From Drosophila pseudoobscura (taxonomy: Eukaryota > Arthropoda > Insecta > Diptera > Drosophilidae), in contig NC_046683.1 in NCBI RefSeq assembly GCF_009870125.1, forward strand, positions 17,493,001 through 17,557,000: a DNA stretch of 64,000 nucleotides, given 5' to 3'. How positions within the stretch are numbered: position 1 is the first letter of the stretch; each line of letters begins with the position of its first letter. A program made the position numbers and the translations under genes. A model generated the notes under the pieces. It had not been told where the DNA came from, ran no database searches, and saw only the letters and a list, made by a program, of their open reading frames with translations. Of this stretch, positions 38,216-51,400 are shown piece after piece.

Positions 38216-38596
38216 AGTTTATCCTGTTTTGAAGTTTGCCGTAAAAAACTAACATATGTCTATTTTTCCCACTCTTTTTGGTGGTTTTTTTGTGTCTCAA
38301 TTTTTTTAAACTCATAATTATTATTTGCGGTCCCTGGTAAAAATAGTAAATTTTCTTTTTGGCAATTTGTACTCAAATTATGCACATAACACAGTAACCA
38401 GTAACTACATATGTATCCTGACCGTGTGTATGGCGAAAATAATAGAATAGAATACCTCAATTGATCAAGGGGCTCAAATATTATACAAAGCTTGGACTTG
38501 AAGAAATAAAATCCGTTCAAATCCAAAAATTCCTGTACTAAACGTAGTGAATAATATAATATACATAATAATAATATAATAAATCAGTCATAATAT

Positions 38597-41500
38597 CTAT
38601 AGAGTTGGTTCCGTGCTGTTTTTGTTTATACTTTTGAGACGGTAGCTCTCTACACGTTTTAGTATGTTTTCAATATTGATGAGAATTTTTTTTAGAATTT
38701 TCTCTATTTGATCCAAGCGAATATTTAGGCTGATGGGCAAAGACAAATGCAAAGGGAACATCAAATATTATGATTCAAGAAATATTTTGGAGTTCTTACC
38801 GATCCAATTCCTCCTCTGTTACTCCGGGTCGATTATCCTTAAAGTAACTCGGCCTGAAAACATATTTGATTAAGTGAGAATTTCTCGTAGGTATGTTGAT
38901 ATGGAAACATACTCTGTTGCTTCTGTGTTCTCTCGCAAGACTTCAGTCTCTTCTTCTGCGGCATTGGCATACCCATCATTATCACCCCGAAATCGAGGCT
39001 TCCGTCTGCAGTGGGTGATCCAGTAAAGGGCTGAAGACAGCTTCTTATAAACATACGAGCCCAAAATACTTTGTCCTCTGCTAACATCTTCAGTTTTTAC
39101 CGACTTATAGGTTCCAATAAGCATTGCAATGACCATGTTCTAATATTGCCATGTTCCCAATGAAAGTATGTATATATAAAACGTTCAATTAAAGTCCCAA
39201 TCTTACCAATAATATGAAGACTACAATGACAATGTAGGTTACGAAAAATATGGGACCCAGTAGCCGATTGGCCTGCCCCATAAGCTTGTACTGAAAGTCA
39301 CCCAGTATCATACGGATCATGGTAAAGAATGCGGTGACATAATTCCGGAAATCCGGATGCTCAGTGCCAAAAAGCAAGTGACCCACTTGAGCATATGTCA
39401 TGCACACAATCCCAAATATAAGACTGAAGCCAGGCAAGTCTTGTGAGCTCTACAAGATTACAAATAGTAATTAAGGAAAACTTTCCAACTATTTTATTAA
39501 GTACCCTTTTCACTGTCGCCGTGAACTGAAATAATGACTTATTGAACGTGATGAACTTGAATATCTTGATCCATACGAGACAGTCTAGAATGGCCATCAT
39601 CTTCCCGTAGATGGTATTACACAAGCAGAGAACATCGAGACTCAGATAGCCCTGGTTCATCTGGGCCTTAGATATTATTGACTTTACTTTGAAAGTGTGC
39701 CACACGTTATAGACGATAGCCAAATAGCAAAGCTTGAGACGAGAGGTACTCGTAAAATGAAGATCGAATGGAATCTGTATGCGTAATACTTACCAATAAA
39801 ACACTGACGTCGATAATATGTAGGATTGATTTTAAGTAGATCCTGCAGCTGGACTCTCTTAAGTGAGTGACAAAAGAGAAGGTGTAGTAAAAGACCATTA
39901 TATACCAGAATATATGGATAACAGTCATGGTCAGACTACGATCGGAGAAGAATGAAAATTTGTTAACCGTTTGAATGTGTGTCCGCGGCATGGCACCACC
40001 AGTCGGAGGTATTTCAACCATAAGTCTAGAATGGAGAATAGCTTAGACCTCTCTCATTCGAGTATTTGGTGAGAAATTTACTCATACTTGACGATCTGAA
40101 ATACACCCATGTTCTCGTTGTGCAGATTGAACTCCACCAAACACAACCTCGAGCCTCGGTCAAGCCAATGAACTGCCTTTAATTTATTGAGTTTTTTTAG
40201 ATTCTCATCCATGTTGTAGGTCAGATTAATAGAGTATCCGCCACCAGCATATACGGTCAGAAGAGTCCAGATCGGTGTGACGTCAAGTTCAGACATCGTC
40301 TGATACGGTGTACCCTTGTGCATTGCGGTTTTGTCCTCGTCTGCGAGCGTAAATCCGGAGTAGCAGGAGTTGAAAAAACGAGCGAAGACCTTGTTCGTAT
40401 AGCAGCTTCCACTGCGGACGCGCATCTGGCGGAGGCGTGGTGGACCGAGCATAAGGTTCTCTTGCAGTAGTACACGATGCGGACCTGGCGCGGTGATATT
40501 GATGGCTGCAGCGCCGCAAGCCTCACTGCTGCCGCTCTCTCTGGTATTCCAGTTCGGGTCGATGCTATCGGAGTTGTCAGCTCGGTCAGCGGAGTCGAAT
40601 ATGCCGTCGGATAGCTCTGGGTCTTCTTGTCTACCGCTTCTGGGCTGTTCATTCTCAGCCTCATCGGTCACAGTTGTCAAATTGGTCGGTGGACATATAG
40701 ACGTACCAGTGGTCGATATTGTCATACCTCCGCCTAATGTGATGACAAAGTGGTTCTCCAAATAGTCCCACCAGTCAGGGACAGTAAGCAACTTATCAAA
40801 CGAAATTACCACCGAAGGAGCCATGATCCGTTCGCGAAATCTAAACAGTTTTGTTATCTTTTCATTGAAGTGAAAAGTGTGCGGGTGACGCACTGAAACA
40901 GTAACTAAAATATAAAGTTAAGCATTTGGGATTTTGGTTAGTTTAATGACGAAGAAAATGCTCTGGTAATTTAAAATAATTTATTAATTACTCAATTTAG
41001 CATTAAAACAAGTCCCTCAACAATCTTTTCCAGGAAAACTGTTTAAAAGCTGTGTAAGAACATTTAGTTACGAAAATGTGAATGTGATGAAATATGTATC
41101 TTTGCAAAAAAATATGCGAAACGTTTTTCGGCACGCATACCTCTTATGTTTTAACGTGCGTTTGTGTTCGTAGACAGCTGGCAATTTGCCAAAGGAATTG
41201 CCAATTTACTGGTGAACACTGCCGACCACTTCACTACAGTCAAACAGGTCGATTAAAAAACAAATTTAAAGCTAGTCTTGAAATGTTCGTAAATTTACGG
41301 TATTTGGATTCCGTAACGTCTGCGCAAGGGGATAGATTTCAGATTCATGCTGCTTATTAGTTAACAGAAAGGCTAATCTTATCTATGTTAAAGTAAATAG
41401 TTTATAGTTCATGAGGTCTAGGCGCTTGTGAAGACGCACGGACAGACCGACATGATGACATGACCGATGAAGAATAGATATATTTATGGGGTTGAAAACG

Positions 41501-42075
41501 CTGCCTTCTGGATGTTACACACTTCTACTTTCACCACAAATCTAATATACCCTTACATTATCTGAGTATTGCGTATGAGAAGCGATTATGCCAAATTTCT
41601 GGGCAGATATTTATTTAATATTCAGCCTCCACTCACCCATTGATGTGATAACAAGAAAGATTAGAAATACCCCAAACTCCGTGAGACCGTCGACAACCTC
41701 CTCATCGGTGGTGTAGAGAATCTGCGATGTCTTCTCCTTCAGGATGAAACCTGCTCTGGACTTGCGTTTATCTTTTGAAGGGTCTGATATCTTCTTTCGT
41801 CTTTTTTTATCTTTCGGCGTTAACTGTGTTTGTCCTACGGGTAGATCAGCTTGGCCAAAGGTCTGCTCATGGGGCGATTCTGGTACTCGTGAGGTCATTT
41901 GACCTCGTCTGGGTATAGGAGCCCTTCTAATACTCGTGGACGGCCTCTCTTGATTTCCGACACCTCGTAACGCTCGCGGTCGAGTCGGCGGCGGCACTCC
42001 CCGCGACGGTCTTGGAGGGGGGCTAGGGCGCTCAACCAGCCCTTTCCGTCTGTTACCCTGATCCTGTTGGTCCAT
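38597..42075 (-). CDS. Polycystin-family (TRPP, PKD2/brivido-like) cation channel
   Basis: Eight minus-strand exons join in frame: 42075-41637, 40892-40082, 40025-39794, 39732-39505, 39449-39207, 39139-38913, 38853-38800 and 38729-38597. The product is 788 aa; an in-frame upstream ATG at 42144 would add 23. A Pro/Arg-rich cytosolic N-terminus (~120 aa) precedes TM1 (TEFGVFLIFLVITSM). Next comes the extracellular polycystin domain, starting FDKLLTVPDWWDYLE, with an acidic insert and RLRQMRVRSGSCY. S2-S6 follow, including FPATGG-like IPPTGGAMP, WIKIFKFITFNKSL (S4-S5), a pore with ILGDFQY, and NMVIAMLIGTYKSV (S6). The tail ends in a short coiled coil (LDQIEKILKKILINIENILK). Polycystins are ciliary or sensory cation channels; in flies the group includes Pkd2/amo and the brivido genes, and I cannot tell which this is. 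Intron 1 carries a DINE-1. Confidence 0.9.
41398..41577 (-). mobile_element. DINE-1 fragment in intron 1 of the polycystin gene
   Basis: Minus orientation, with GTAACATCCAGAAGGCAGCG on the complementary strand and a rearranged GTCY tract. It lacks the central core. Confidence 0.7.
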
Positions 42076-42302
42076 ATTAAATACAAAATTATATATTTTC
42101 GAAGACAAAAGTTTTTCTACAAGCTTTTTAGAAAAACAAAACAATATCTGAAGAGATACAGATGACAGCTACATGTAAAAAGTTCAGATATTGATAGCTA
42201 TGACCTGGGTGTACTGACCAGGGACTCAAAATATAGTAGTAGTGTGTTCTTTGTTTAATTTTTTGTAATCATCTTAGTTGAGGTTGGTACAAGGATGAAT
42301 TA

Positions 42303-42690
42303 TTATACCCGATGCTCAAAATGAGGTATATAGTATATTAGATTTGGGGTGAAAAGCAAGCGTTTTCGACCCCATAGAGAATATATATTCTTGATCAGCA
42401 TCAATAGCCGAGTTGATTGAGTCCTGTCCGTCCCTATGAGCGCCTGGTTCTCAAAGACTGGGAGGGCTAGAGCAACGAAATTTTGTATTCAGACTTCTGT
42501 GATATGTCACTGTTACAAGTGTATTTCAAAACATCGCCCCGATCAAACAAAGGACGAAAATCTGTGGCATCCACAGATCTCAGACACTATTAAAGCTAGA
42601 GCAACCAAATTTGGTATCCACACTCCTGTTAGATCTATCTGTTACAAGTTTACTTCAAAATTTCACCATTTTGCTTAGGGCATTCTTTCC
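42303..42690 (+). mobile_element. DINE-1 copy
   Basis: Begins TATACCCGATGCTCAAAATG, then TTGATCAGCATCAATAGCCG, GAGCGCCTGGTTCTCAAAG, CTGTGATATGTCACTGTTAC and two AATCTGTGGCATCCACA-type blocks. It lies about 230 bp upstream of the polycystin start codon. Confidence 0.85.
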
Positions 42691-42921
42691 AGTGGCGTCT
42701 TCTTCCACGTACAACAAAACCAAAAAAAGGTTCATAAAGGTACGTGTGCTCTCAAAAATATTAATTTATTGTTTATATGAGGACTTGAGAGATGGAATTA
42801 AAAAATCATTCGAGAACACATTGGAGAAGAGTCCTGAATCGTTTCGTTTAGTTTTTTGTATGTTTTGTGGCATGAAAATATATTTAAAATTGTGTGAAGA
42901 TGGATAACTTCTAGCATTGTA

Positions 42922-43305
42922 TCATAATTCAGTTTTTTTTTTAAGCTCGTTGTTAAACGTCGTCATCCAGAACTTGCGGATTTGAAAATCCTCCAGATTC
43001 TCTTGTGGAATGAGTCGCAGTTTGATATCGGTGACCAAATGGAGAACCGCATTGAGGGCCACCGATGGGGACATAGAATCAATCGTTTCGTTACTCAACA
43101 CATCAGGCAACGATCGGTAAACCTCCTGGAAGCTGGTGGTACCCTTGGCGTAGCTTTCTTCCTTTGGCACTGGGAGGGAGAGTATCGATGCCTTATTTAC
43201 AGGAGTAAGGCATTGTTTCTGGATCAAATAATGACAGCCTTTCTTGAAATATTTCACGTCGATCACTTAAGCACGCTTCGCAAATGGCAGAATCACTTTG
43301 TTGAC
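42922..43305 (-). pseudogene. Fragment related to condensin subunit Barren/CAP-H C-terminus
   Basis: After a good acceptor (TTATTTTTCAG at 43306) the minus strand reads VNKVILPFAKRA, a TAA, then VIDVKYFKKGCHYLI, SFQEVYRSLPDVL, and MSPSVALNAVLHLVTDIKLR with NLEDFQI. This parallels the end of condensin kleisin CAP-H/Barren: ArraKkiDmKkLK, then the helix before the conserved LLHLANEK block. The in-frame TAA (43267-43269) stands where a Lys codon is expected. No upstream exons were found; LINE sequence begins within about 80 bp. I read it as a truncated, inactivated paralogue. A short protein starting after the stop cannot be excluded. Confidence 0.6.
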
Positions 43306-43383
43306 CTGAAAAATAAATGATATTTTAGATACCCTTGGGAATGGTATATCCCTCAGGGACCCACTTGCCTTGGTTCAACCTTA

Positions 43384-43830
43384 AATTCGGTGGATATCGT
43401 GGATATCGATTATTCGTTATCAGGCAGCAATCATTTCCCCATACTCATAAGCCTTTTTCGGCAAAACTACAGTAATCGAATAAAAATTATACCTAGATTC
43501 ATTACCCGCAAAGCGAACTGGAAATCCTTTGAGCATCTGCCAGATCATTCCAACAAAGGCAGACCTCACAGCTCTAACATAAGTATACAAGGAAACAGTA
43601 AACCTAGCTATCCCGCAATATTATTTGAAAGAATACAAACCCGATACGAAATAGCAGATGCCCTATGCGAAACTGAGGCAGGACTCACAGAGCATCAGAT
43701 TCCAACTTCCGATCCACCTTCATACACCTCAAGAGATCAATATTACCTTCCCTTGCATACACACCGACTTCTGAAGAAATACGCCAGGCAAATAAAAAAT
43801 GGCAAGACGCTAGGTAGAGACCACAAAAAA
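43384..43830 (+). mobile_element. LINE endonuclease-end fragment
   Basis: The frame begins VDIDYSLSGSNHFPILI, matching the LSGSDHFPI motif that closes the endonuclease domain of I- and Jockey-type LINEs, and the linker before RT follows (RKANWKSFEHL). It is truncated at both ends. Confidence 0.6.
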
Positions 43831-46300
43831 TCTATGGAAATAGATCATAGAGATCAGACCCCGTGTGCTCCGCTAATTCGCTTTCTGCGCCGGCCTAGAC
43901 GTAGTCGTTCCGGATCCGGACTAAGATTTTGTAGCATTAGCATTCATTTTAATTTTTTTTTGGTTCCTTCTGAACTCTGCTTTTCATTTTATTTACCTCC
44001 GCGTGACAGTCCTGCCTCGATAGCAGCGCTACCAGTGAAAGCTCCCAAAACTTAATTTATTTTGCTGGTTGGCAAAAGAAAAAAAAATTAAAACTTACAA
44101 AACATTCGAACAATGCTCGCATTGCATGCATTTCGCTAATGCATTGTAGCTTAACCGATAAGTACACTAATAAGAAAAAAAAATATATATGTATATAAAT
44201 TTAATTTCGTTATTTCTTATATCCTATATCATATTAATATACCGTATCGTTTATATATATGTACATATATGTATATAAACTTTGTTCTCTATTCTTTAGT
44301 GATTAAGCTACATTTTTTTCAATTCAATTAATTTTTTTCCCCTCACTGGTCGTAAAAAAAATACGTGTGGTATTTTCGGTGGGGAAACTTGTGTTTGCTA
44401 GTTTTTTCCTGATTATGTGGCAAAAGTGATTAGCTTTAAGCACCGAAAAATTTTCTGAAGTTATAATAGAAATTAATATGGAATAGACTTCTATTTTCCT
44501 AGTGACATGTTGACGTAATGGGATACGGTGAGAATTATAGGGATTTGCAGAACCTTTTCACAACTGGATATCATGGACGGGGGGGTACAGAATCGTGTGG
44601 GTCGCCTGCCATCTCAAGACCTCACGCCGGCGATAATGAAAGCCCCTAGTTCCTTCGGGTACGCCCTAGATATGATTGTGCCGTTAAGTTTTCGTATATG
44701 CTCGGAGTTAGCTTCCTGTAGACTCACTGGATTCTATTTTTTAAGTTTATGTGGTAGGACTCGAGATGCGGTCAAACGAACCCCCCAAGTTACCGAATGA
44801 GCACCGACCCAGAGAATCCCAACCGGCAGTCACCTCAACATCCCCTCCTATCAATCCCTTACTGACGTGTATATAACGTTATATATTACACAAGGTTAAT
44901 CTAAGCAATGTAGAACAACAATAAAATCCAAACAGTACTAGTCAAGCCTAAGGCCTAAGGATAGGTACATTAATTAATTAACTAATCTTCTTCACAATCA
45001 ACACAAAGTGCCAAGAGTTGTTCCACTATTTCTCGGCTCTCAATGTAAGCAAGGTTATCCTCAGGCAATGCAAGTGCACTGCTTTCACCAGATACATAAC
45101 ACAAATGACTGGAAGTCGATGTGTGTAATTTTAGATTTAAATTCTATGGGAAATGCAGTAACCAATTTCTTTCAAGCTGAATGTAAAAAAACATCAAGAG
45201 AGTACATATCACGTTAAGCTATTTATATGATTGTTTATTCTTTATATGAGTGTGCATGCGGAATTTCAAGAAGACGTTGTTTTGAGCACTGCTTAAATAA
45301 AAATAAAAAAAAATGTCAACATTTTCCCGACCATCTATTCAAGCGCCGCATAGAAGGTCCTGCGGCCATTTCAGCTTGCCAAATTGATAACTTCTGAACG
45401 AATAAAGATGTTTTCATGAGTCATACCTATTTGGGTAGCATACGAAATATTTAGTACTAAGGCATTTATTGAGGGGTCAGCGCTTGAGTGAAGTGAGTGC
45501 ACAGGGGTCTTGCACCCTTATACATAATAATTATATATTTATTTTTTTACTTCATTTAATTTTACAAAAACTAAAAAAGGCTTTTGTGTTCCAAAAGTTA
45601 GCTTAATTATTTGTGTTCTGTAAAAAATTCATTCAAATTGGAAGCAAATTTCGTAAGGATAATTATTACTTGCTAATTCGTTTTGGGACTTTGCATGTCC
45701 AATGGATGAAATAAATGGACCTGAAATGGCTGCCAGCAGGACATCTCTTCAACAGGTAGGCAATCATCTTCAATTAAAGTTTGAATATGTCCCAACATCT
45801 ATGAAGCGTTGGAGTAAGCTGCTTTTCAGGATATGTTTTTAGCAAGAGTTCTGCCGTCTTCAAATTTGCGGTGTGAATTTGTTCCTTGCAGTGTTGAGTT
45901 TTCAAAATGACCCCCAATCTTTCGATAATTTCATTATACACTTAAGCTATTTTCTCCCTCTAATTCTGTTTTTCTCAAAGAAAGTCCGGAATGAGTTTCC
46001 ATCGTTTGTGCTCCCATATCCCACAAGTGTATCGAAGAAATCGGCTTATTATTCTTCTTGCCCTAAGTGTTCTTAAGTCCAGACATCTAATTCTGGTTTG
46101 CCACTAGGAAACTTCATTTTCAAAGTTTTGCTTCTCAATTATGGAATCCTCAAAGTCCTTTTAAGCAAAAAATACTATAGGAGTATGAAGGACCCATTCG
46201 AGCAGTGAGCGTGAATCCAATCAATTCTCGTTAATCGTCCTTCCACCTAATTAGCTATTTTATTAGAATTCTAAGATATTTTCGCTGTTTCCATTTTTCT
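43831..46300. other. Intergenic region, AT-rich, no gene seen
   Basis: A Pro/Arg-rich extension to about 44055, then very AT-rich DNA with TATATG runs. The segment at 44520-44880 is more GC-rich and may be retroelement debris. No exon is supported. Confidence 0.4.
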
Positions 46301-46309
46301 ACTAATTTT

Positions 46310-46510
46310 TTATCCCACTACATCTGGCTTTTTCACACCAAAACCAGCCGTTTTATATCGCTCATCTCCGCCAAAGCGCGCACACTGCACGATGAAGAGT
46401 GTGTGTGAGAGAGAGTAACCGCGAGGCTGGGGGTAGCGTAGCCACTGAAACGTCATTTGTTCCTTCTTGCTATAATAATGATTCAATCCGATCAAGATTC
46501 AGCCGTCAGA
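46310..46510 (-). mobile_element. DINE-1 tail fragment
   Basis: Shares the ACACCAAAACCAGCCGTTTT ... GCGCACACTGCACGA ... GTGTGAGAGAGAG block with the relic at 14380-14785. Confidence 0.5.
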
Positions 46511-46693
46511 CAACTACTGAACTATCTTGACCTGCGTACATGAGAAGTGTAAATCGCATAATGCAGATTTATAGTCCCAAGAACATCGGCATCTCAGCTT
46601 GAATTGCCGTAGTCATCTGCCTGGTACATCGGTTCAAATTTGTAATAACTTTAGAGGGTATATACAAATTTATTTCAGCTTGAGACAGTTTGC

Positions 46694-48448
46694 TTAGATC
46701 CCCATTTTGGTGATAGCATCGGCAGCAGCCAGGCCCATTTCGTGTTCGCTGGACCCCTCTGGTTCCAGTAGCAGGATGTCGCGACTGTTTTGAAGCAGTC
46801 TGGATACCTCCTTGAGGCGGCGCTGGAACTCCTGCCGCGAGATCTGGCCACTCTGCATTCCCATCTGGGCCATAACCATTACCGGGGCATGTAGCTCGTA
46901 CATGATGAGTCCTGAAACACCGGGGCAGGCTTTAAAAAAGAAAACATGGCTTACCCCTAACTCACCTCTAAGACGCGTTAGGCCTGGTTCCAGCAAGTCG
47001 ATGATAGCCAGGAACTCTCGACAGTAGCGCTCCTTGCGGACTATGTCATTAAGCGACATTTCGGGCAGCAGGTAGCCCTTAATGCGGCCGTAGATCTGGC
47101 AGAGAGAGTACTTGGCCGACAGAAGAAGGTAATGGTTCGGACGCAGAGTTTCACGATAGCTACTTAGAAACGATTAATAATAGATCCCGTGAATCTGATG
47201 CAAATACGCACCGTAAGAGAAAGTTCTCAAGTCCTGGTACGTCGTGAACGTCGATGGCCTCCAGATCGTTATTGATGCGATCCAGTTGATTCTCCAGGTC
47301 GAGGGCCGTCGTCCGATGATCGCAGCGATCGCAGCTGCCCAGATAGTAAGTTTGTTAGCCCCGGCGTTTCAACCACTCAACTCAACCCGCTTTACTCACG
47401 CCCAGTCGGCAGTCTGCTCCAATGGCGTGACCGCCCGGACCGTGCCCTTCAGGCAGGATCGGCAGACAAGCGCGCTGCAGTCACTTCCAAGCTCCTGCGG
47501 ATCGGCGCATCGCTGGCAACGGCACCAGAACAGCTTGCCCTCGTACATAAACGAGCGCCGCTTGAGGGTACCCTGCAGCGTGTACGCATAGCTGAGCGTC
47601 AAAGCCTCCTGCTCGCGCACGCGCCTCGATGTCCTCAACAGGATGGCGTAGGACCGGGGGTCGTCCGTGTGCGCAGTGTTCGGGCTGCAGTCGTGCGCGA
47701 GCAGGAAGGCGCTCGGATATAGCGTTCGCGCCTTGGCCCCCTTCTGCCCGATTTCGAAGCAGTTGACGTCGAGGATGCCGCAGATCTCGTGCACAGCCTG
47801 GGCCTCCTCCTCCGCTGCAAGATCATCGAGCTTCCACTCGTCACGAAGCCGCCGCACTACCTTCTGCTCGTAGTGTGACCAGAGCTTTTCGTTCTTGCGC
47901 CGCTCCTCCGTGTGCGACTCCATCCGGGTAATCATCGCGTACTGCTCTGGCGCATGCGTGCGCAGTAGCAGAATCCGCACGATCATCACCAGCTCGTATA
48001 GGTCCCTCACTCTTGGCGGACTAGTGCGATCGTTAAGAAGCTCGGCGGCCGCCGGCCGACGCTCTCCGTACAGAGCGCACTCCTCAGTAGTGTGACCAAT
48101 GCGCCGGCCTAGGCCCGGGCAGCTGGCCCCACACAGCGGCCACCCGCACCCAGGGCACCGGTACTGTTCCCGCCCGAGTCCGACCGGCTGGTAGCAGCCC
48201 AGGCACACCGCATCTCCACTCACGCAGGGCCCGATTGCCAGTGGCTCCTCCGTGATTAGCAGCTCGCCCGCCTCCAGCTGGCGGCTAGCCACCAGATAGC
48301 GGCCATATATCTCGGACTGTGCAATGTGGAAGGCGTCAGAGTTGGGCCCATCCTCAGACTCCTTCTCAGGCGTGTTCTGCTCACTGTTATTGTCCCTGTC
48401 CGCCTTCTGGTGCCGCTGATGCCTAGCCTTGTTGCTTTTGTGGTGGAT
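46694..48448 (-). CDS. Arthropod SMYD-type protein (MYND finger + SET domain), 5' exon missing
   Basis: Exons 48448-47400, 47334-47212, 47159-46966 and 46911-46694 join in frame to 527 aa plus stop. The first listed exon starts at an acceptor (CTGCGGCAG) in phase 0, so a start exon lies further right and was not found. A Lys/His-rich N-terminal stretch leads into the first part of SET (IYGRYLVASRQLEAGELL). The MYND zinc finger follows (CLGCYQPVG, CPGCGWPLC, CPGL, H, EEC). SET continues with the motifs LAHDCSPNTAHTD and LTLSYAYTLQGT, then the post-SET cysteines CRCQRCADP and CRSC / CDRCDH, and a C-terminal helical region. SMYD proteins methylate lysines. The insect-specific SmydA branch often has an altered SET core, and here the usual NHSC.PN reads HDCSPN. 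Catalytic activity is therefore uncertain. Confidence 0.85.
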
Positions 48449-51400
48449 CTGCCGCAGAAAAAAAGTGCTAATTAGTGGCGATGGAATTCGGAGCCATCCT
48501 CTGCTAATTGTATTCTAATTTGTCCCATGCACACCCTCATAAATCACTCGGTCCCATGCCGTCTGTCGTGTGGCCATCGACTGGTCGTTGGTTTTCGAAA
48601 TCAAGCTTTTACGACTATTGCTGTTAACAGCTGGCAATTAAATAGCAATCAACCGTCTCCAATAGGTGTGCGATGTTCCCACTTTGCCTTATGCACACAT
48701 CCATATGAATCAACAGATCAAGGTTTTAGCCTTTATCTTGGCTAGAGAAAAACTAGAGAAAAAAGTCCTGAGCTCCTAATAGTTTCACTCGTACCGAGTA
48801 TATTTCGCACTCTTAATTATCGTTTCTCCTAAGATAGTTTGCCACCAAATCGATAAAATAAATACAATTCTAGAGCTTTATATATCTACTCCTATTACGC
48901 TACCCTTTTTTCCAAAAGGTATAATACAAATATTAATGGTCTCCCTCTCTTCAATTTAAATATAGTGCAACACGACGGTTGCCATTGCACTCAGAAATGA
49001 TATTTCTTTATCAATGAAGAATACTTTCATTGTTCGTAGCCAAGAGTTCTTCTTCCTAAGTGGAATCTATGAATGTCATATATACATACCTACATATTGT
49101 ACACATATATGCGTCTCAGCTATGATTTTTCCTGGTTTTATTTGAAATCACTTCCGAACAAATTAACCTTAAGACTTGCAAACTGAACATATAGGCCTGT
49201 CGGAAATTATTGAACCCCTCCAGTTTTACGAGGGCTGCTATTTCAGTTTCAGGTCTAGGTCACATTTCGATCAAATTGTCACGTCATATACCGTAACATT
49301 GAGGCATTCTTGGACCTTAGTATGACGTCCGTCAGTAAGATCCTACAGGCTGGTCGGAAGTTGTTGTAGAATTTTTAAGCCACCCAAAATATCGCATTAG
49401 TTTCCAGCTATAAAAAAAAAGGAATGGTCAACGGCTAATGAAGACTTGTTTTGGAAATACCTCCTTTTGAGTGCCACAGTGCTCAGTATGTGTCTTAATC
49501 TTATTGGAGAATATTTTTAAGCTAAATAAAACCATTTTTCAACTACCAAAGTTTGTTTTCTTATAGTAAAGCGAGAAACTTAAGTAGCAGCCTATCCCTG
49601 GTATTGTACTAGGATCAAGATCCATTTGAGTTACATATTCAGTAATATTTGGGCTAACTGCCCATATCCCCTCCCATTAAATTTTAATATTAATATGAAA
49701 ATATATTTCAAATAAATATTTTCTTATTTATATGAGTATTTCCTACAAATTTAAAATATATTTATAATATTTATGTTAAAGTGTTTTTTATTTACATTGA
49801 ATATGGGCCGCATTAAACAGCTTTTGACCACATTTACATTTAAATCAAAGTAAATTTAATTTCACCATATTTGTATTTAAAATATGGGTGTGTTTCTTTT
49901 TACTTTGCTGTTTTTCTCTCAGTGCATCTCATACTAGTGTACTAAACATGTACCTACTAATAACCTCCAGTCAGCAAAATATTACGTTTTTTTCCAGCCA
50001 TCACAGTGACTTTTTCTGATAGACTTAGGGCTCCAACATTTTTTTTAATGAATTATGAATTATAATTACCTTGATTTGAAGAACTTTGCAATTCAGAAAA
50101 ACTAATGAACGCAGCTGTTAAACAGCCTTGTAATTTGTTCAGCTTAAGCTTACCGTTTGGGAAATATAAAGCTTTCAAATGAAACATCGGTAATTTTTGG
50201 CGAACATTTTATATAAATGTGGACTTTAAAAACACGGGAATATTCGAAATAAATTAGCTATTATTGTTTTTTTAGTTTATTTGAATAGACACGCTAATTG
50301 GGTGTCGTTTAAGATACCGTTTATAATCGATGGTTAATTGGCTAAGCTGCAGCCTTTTGAACAACCTTCCCAAATTCAAATCCCGTTCGGAACGTTGGCC
50401 ATTCGAAATTAATAGTATTTTTAGTAAAGGAAATTCGATATTCCGATGTAGAAGTACCGAATTCTTCAAAGCTCGGTGTATCATATGGATAGTTTCCTTC
50501 TGATGAAGTGAACTTCCCAGCTATGATAATTCGTAATTCCATCTGATCAGACATACATGTATTTTATCTTTGGACGTTGATATGCAAGGACTGCACCTCT
50601 ATATATAAAGTTTCTACTGAATCTAGTTGTGCTTGATCAAGTTCTGCACAAAAATCCCACGAAGCATTTTCCAATCTATGAGGGTAACCTCACACTTGCA
50701 TCTCAGTTGAGGCAGCGCAGAACAAAAAGTAAAAAGAGCCGTATTTTAAAATCGGACGATCTGACGAGATATATAGAATCATCATTAAATATGGATGTAG
50801 CTTTAAAATAGATGTAGATGTAGATGAATTTTACTAGTTACCACAATACATTTTTGGAACCCCTTATCTATCAGATAAAATCAAAGTTCGATCTGGTTGC
50901 ACGGAGCTCTCCTCCGATCCGATTATAATTCATGATCATTTTTCATATGCGTTTGTTTGTGCTTGGCTGAAAATCCATTTCCAAACTTTTGCCTCCATAT
51001 CGGATTCGGATTCATTCATATCCGACTTATTTATATCTTCGCTTATACACGATGCGCCCCGTTATAAATAAAACAAAGAACAATATTGCGCAGTGGTGGG
51101 GCATAGCTGTGGCACGATTCTGATTTCCCTCCTCAAATTCATGCCATCACAACAAAGAAAGGCACACGCTCGAATACCACAGCCAATATTTCGAACAAGG
51201 GATATCGGTTGTTGAGAGTTCAATCTTGTGCTCATAGTTTTAGAGGTGTAGAATTATACTGCATGGCATCAGTCTTAGAATGAGATGACTACACCTAAAT
51301 CGATAATTTCCTTGCCTTTGTCTTGGTAACATACTATGCGATCGGTATGATTTCAGTGATGAAAAAGATCTCATCTTAATACTCTTCAATTTGGAATGAA

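Noticed and set aside
38870..39136. Polycystin last exon ending at the TAA at 38870
   Set aside because: A phase-2 donor at 38912 and a 59-bp intron join to a coding exon at 38853 and a coiled-coil exon at 38729, all in frame, so the stop lies within an intron.
47667..48095. Plus-strand frames opposite the SMYD gene
   Set aside because: They mirror the GC-rich SET/MYND coding exon and have no features of their own.
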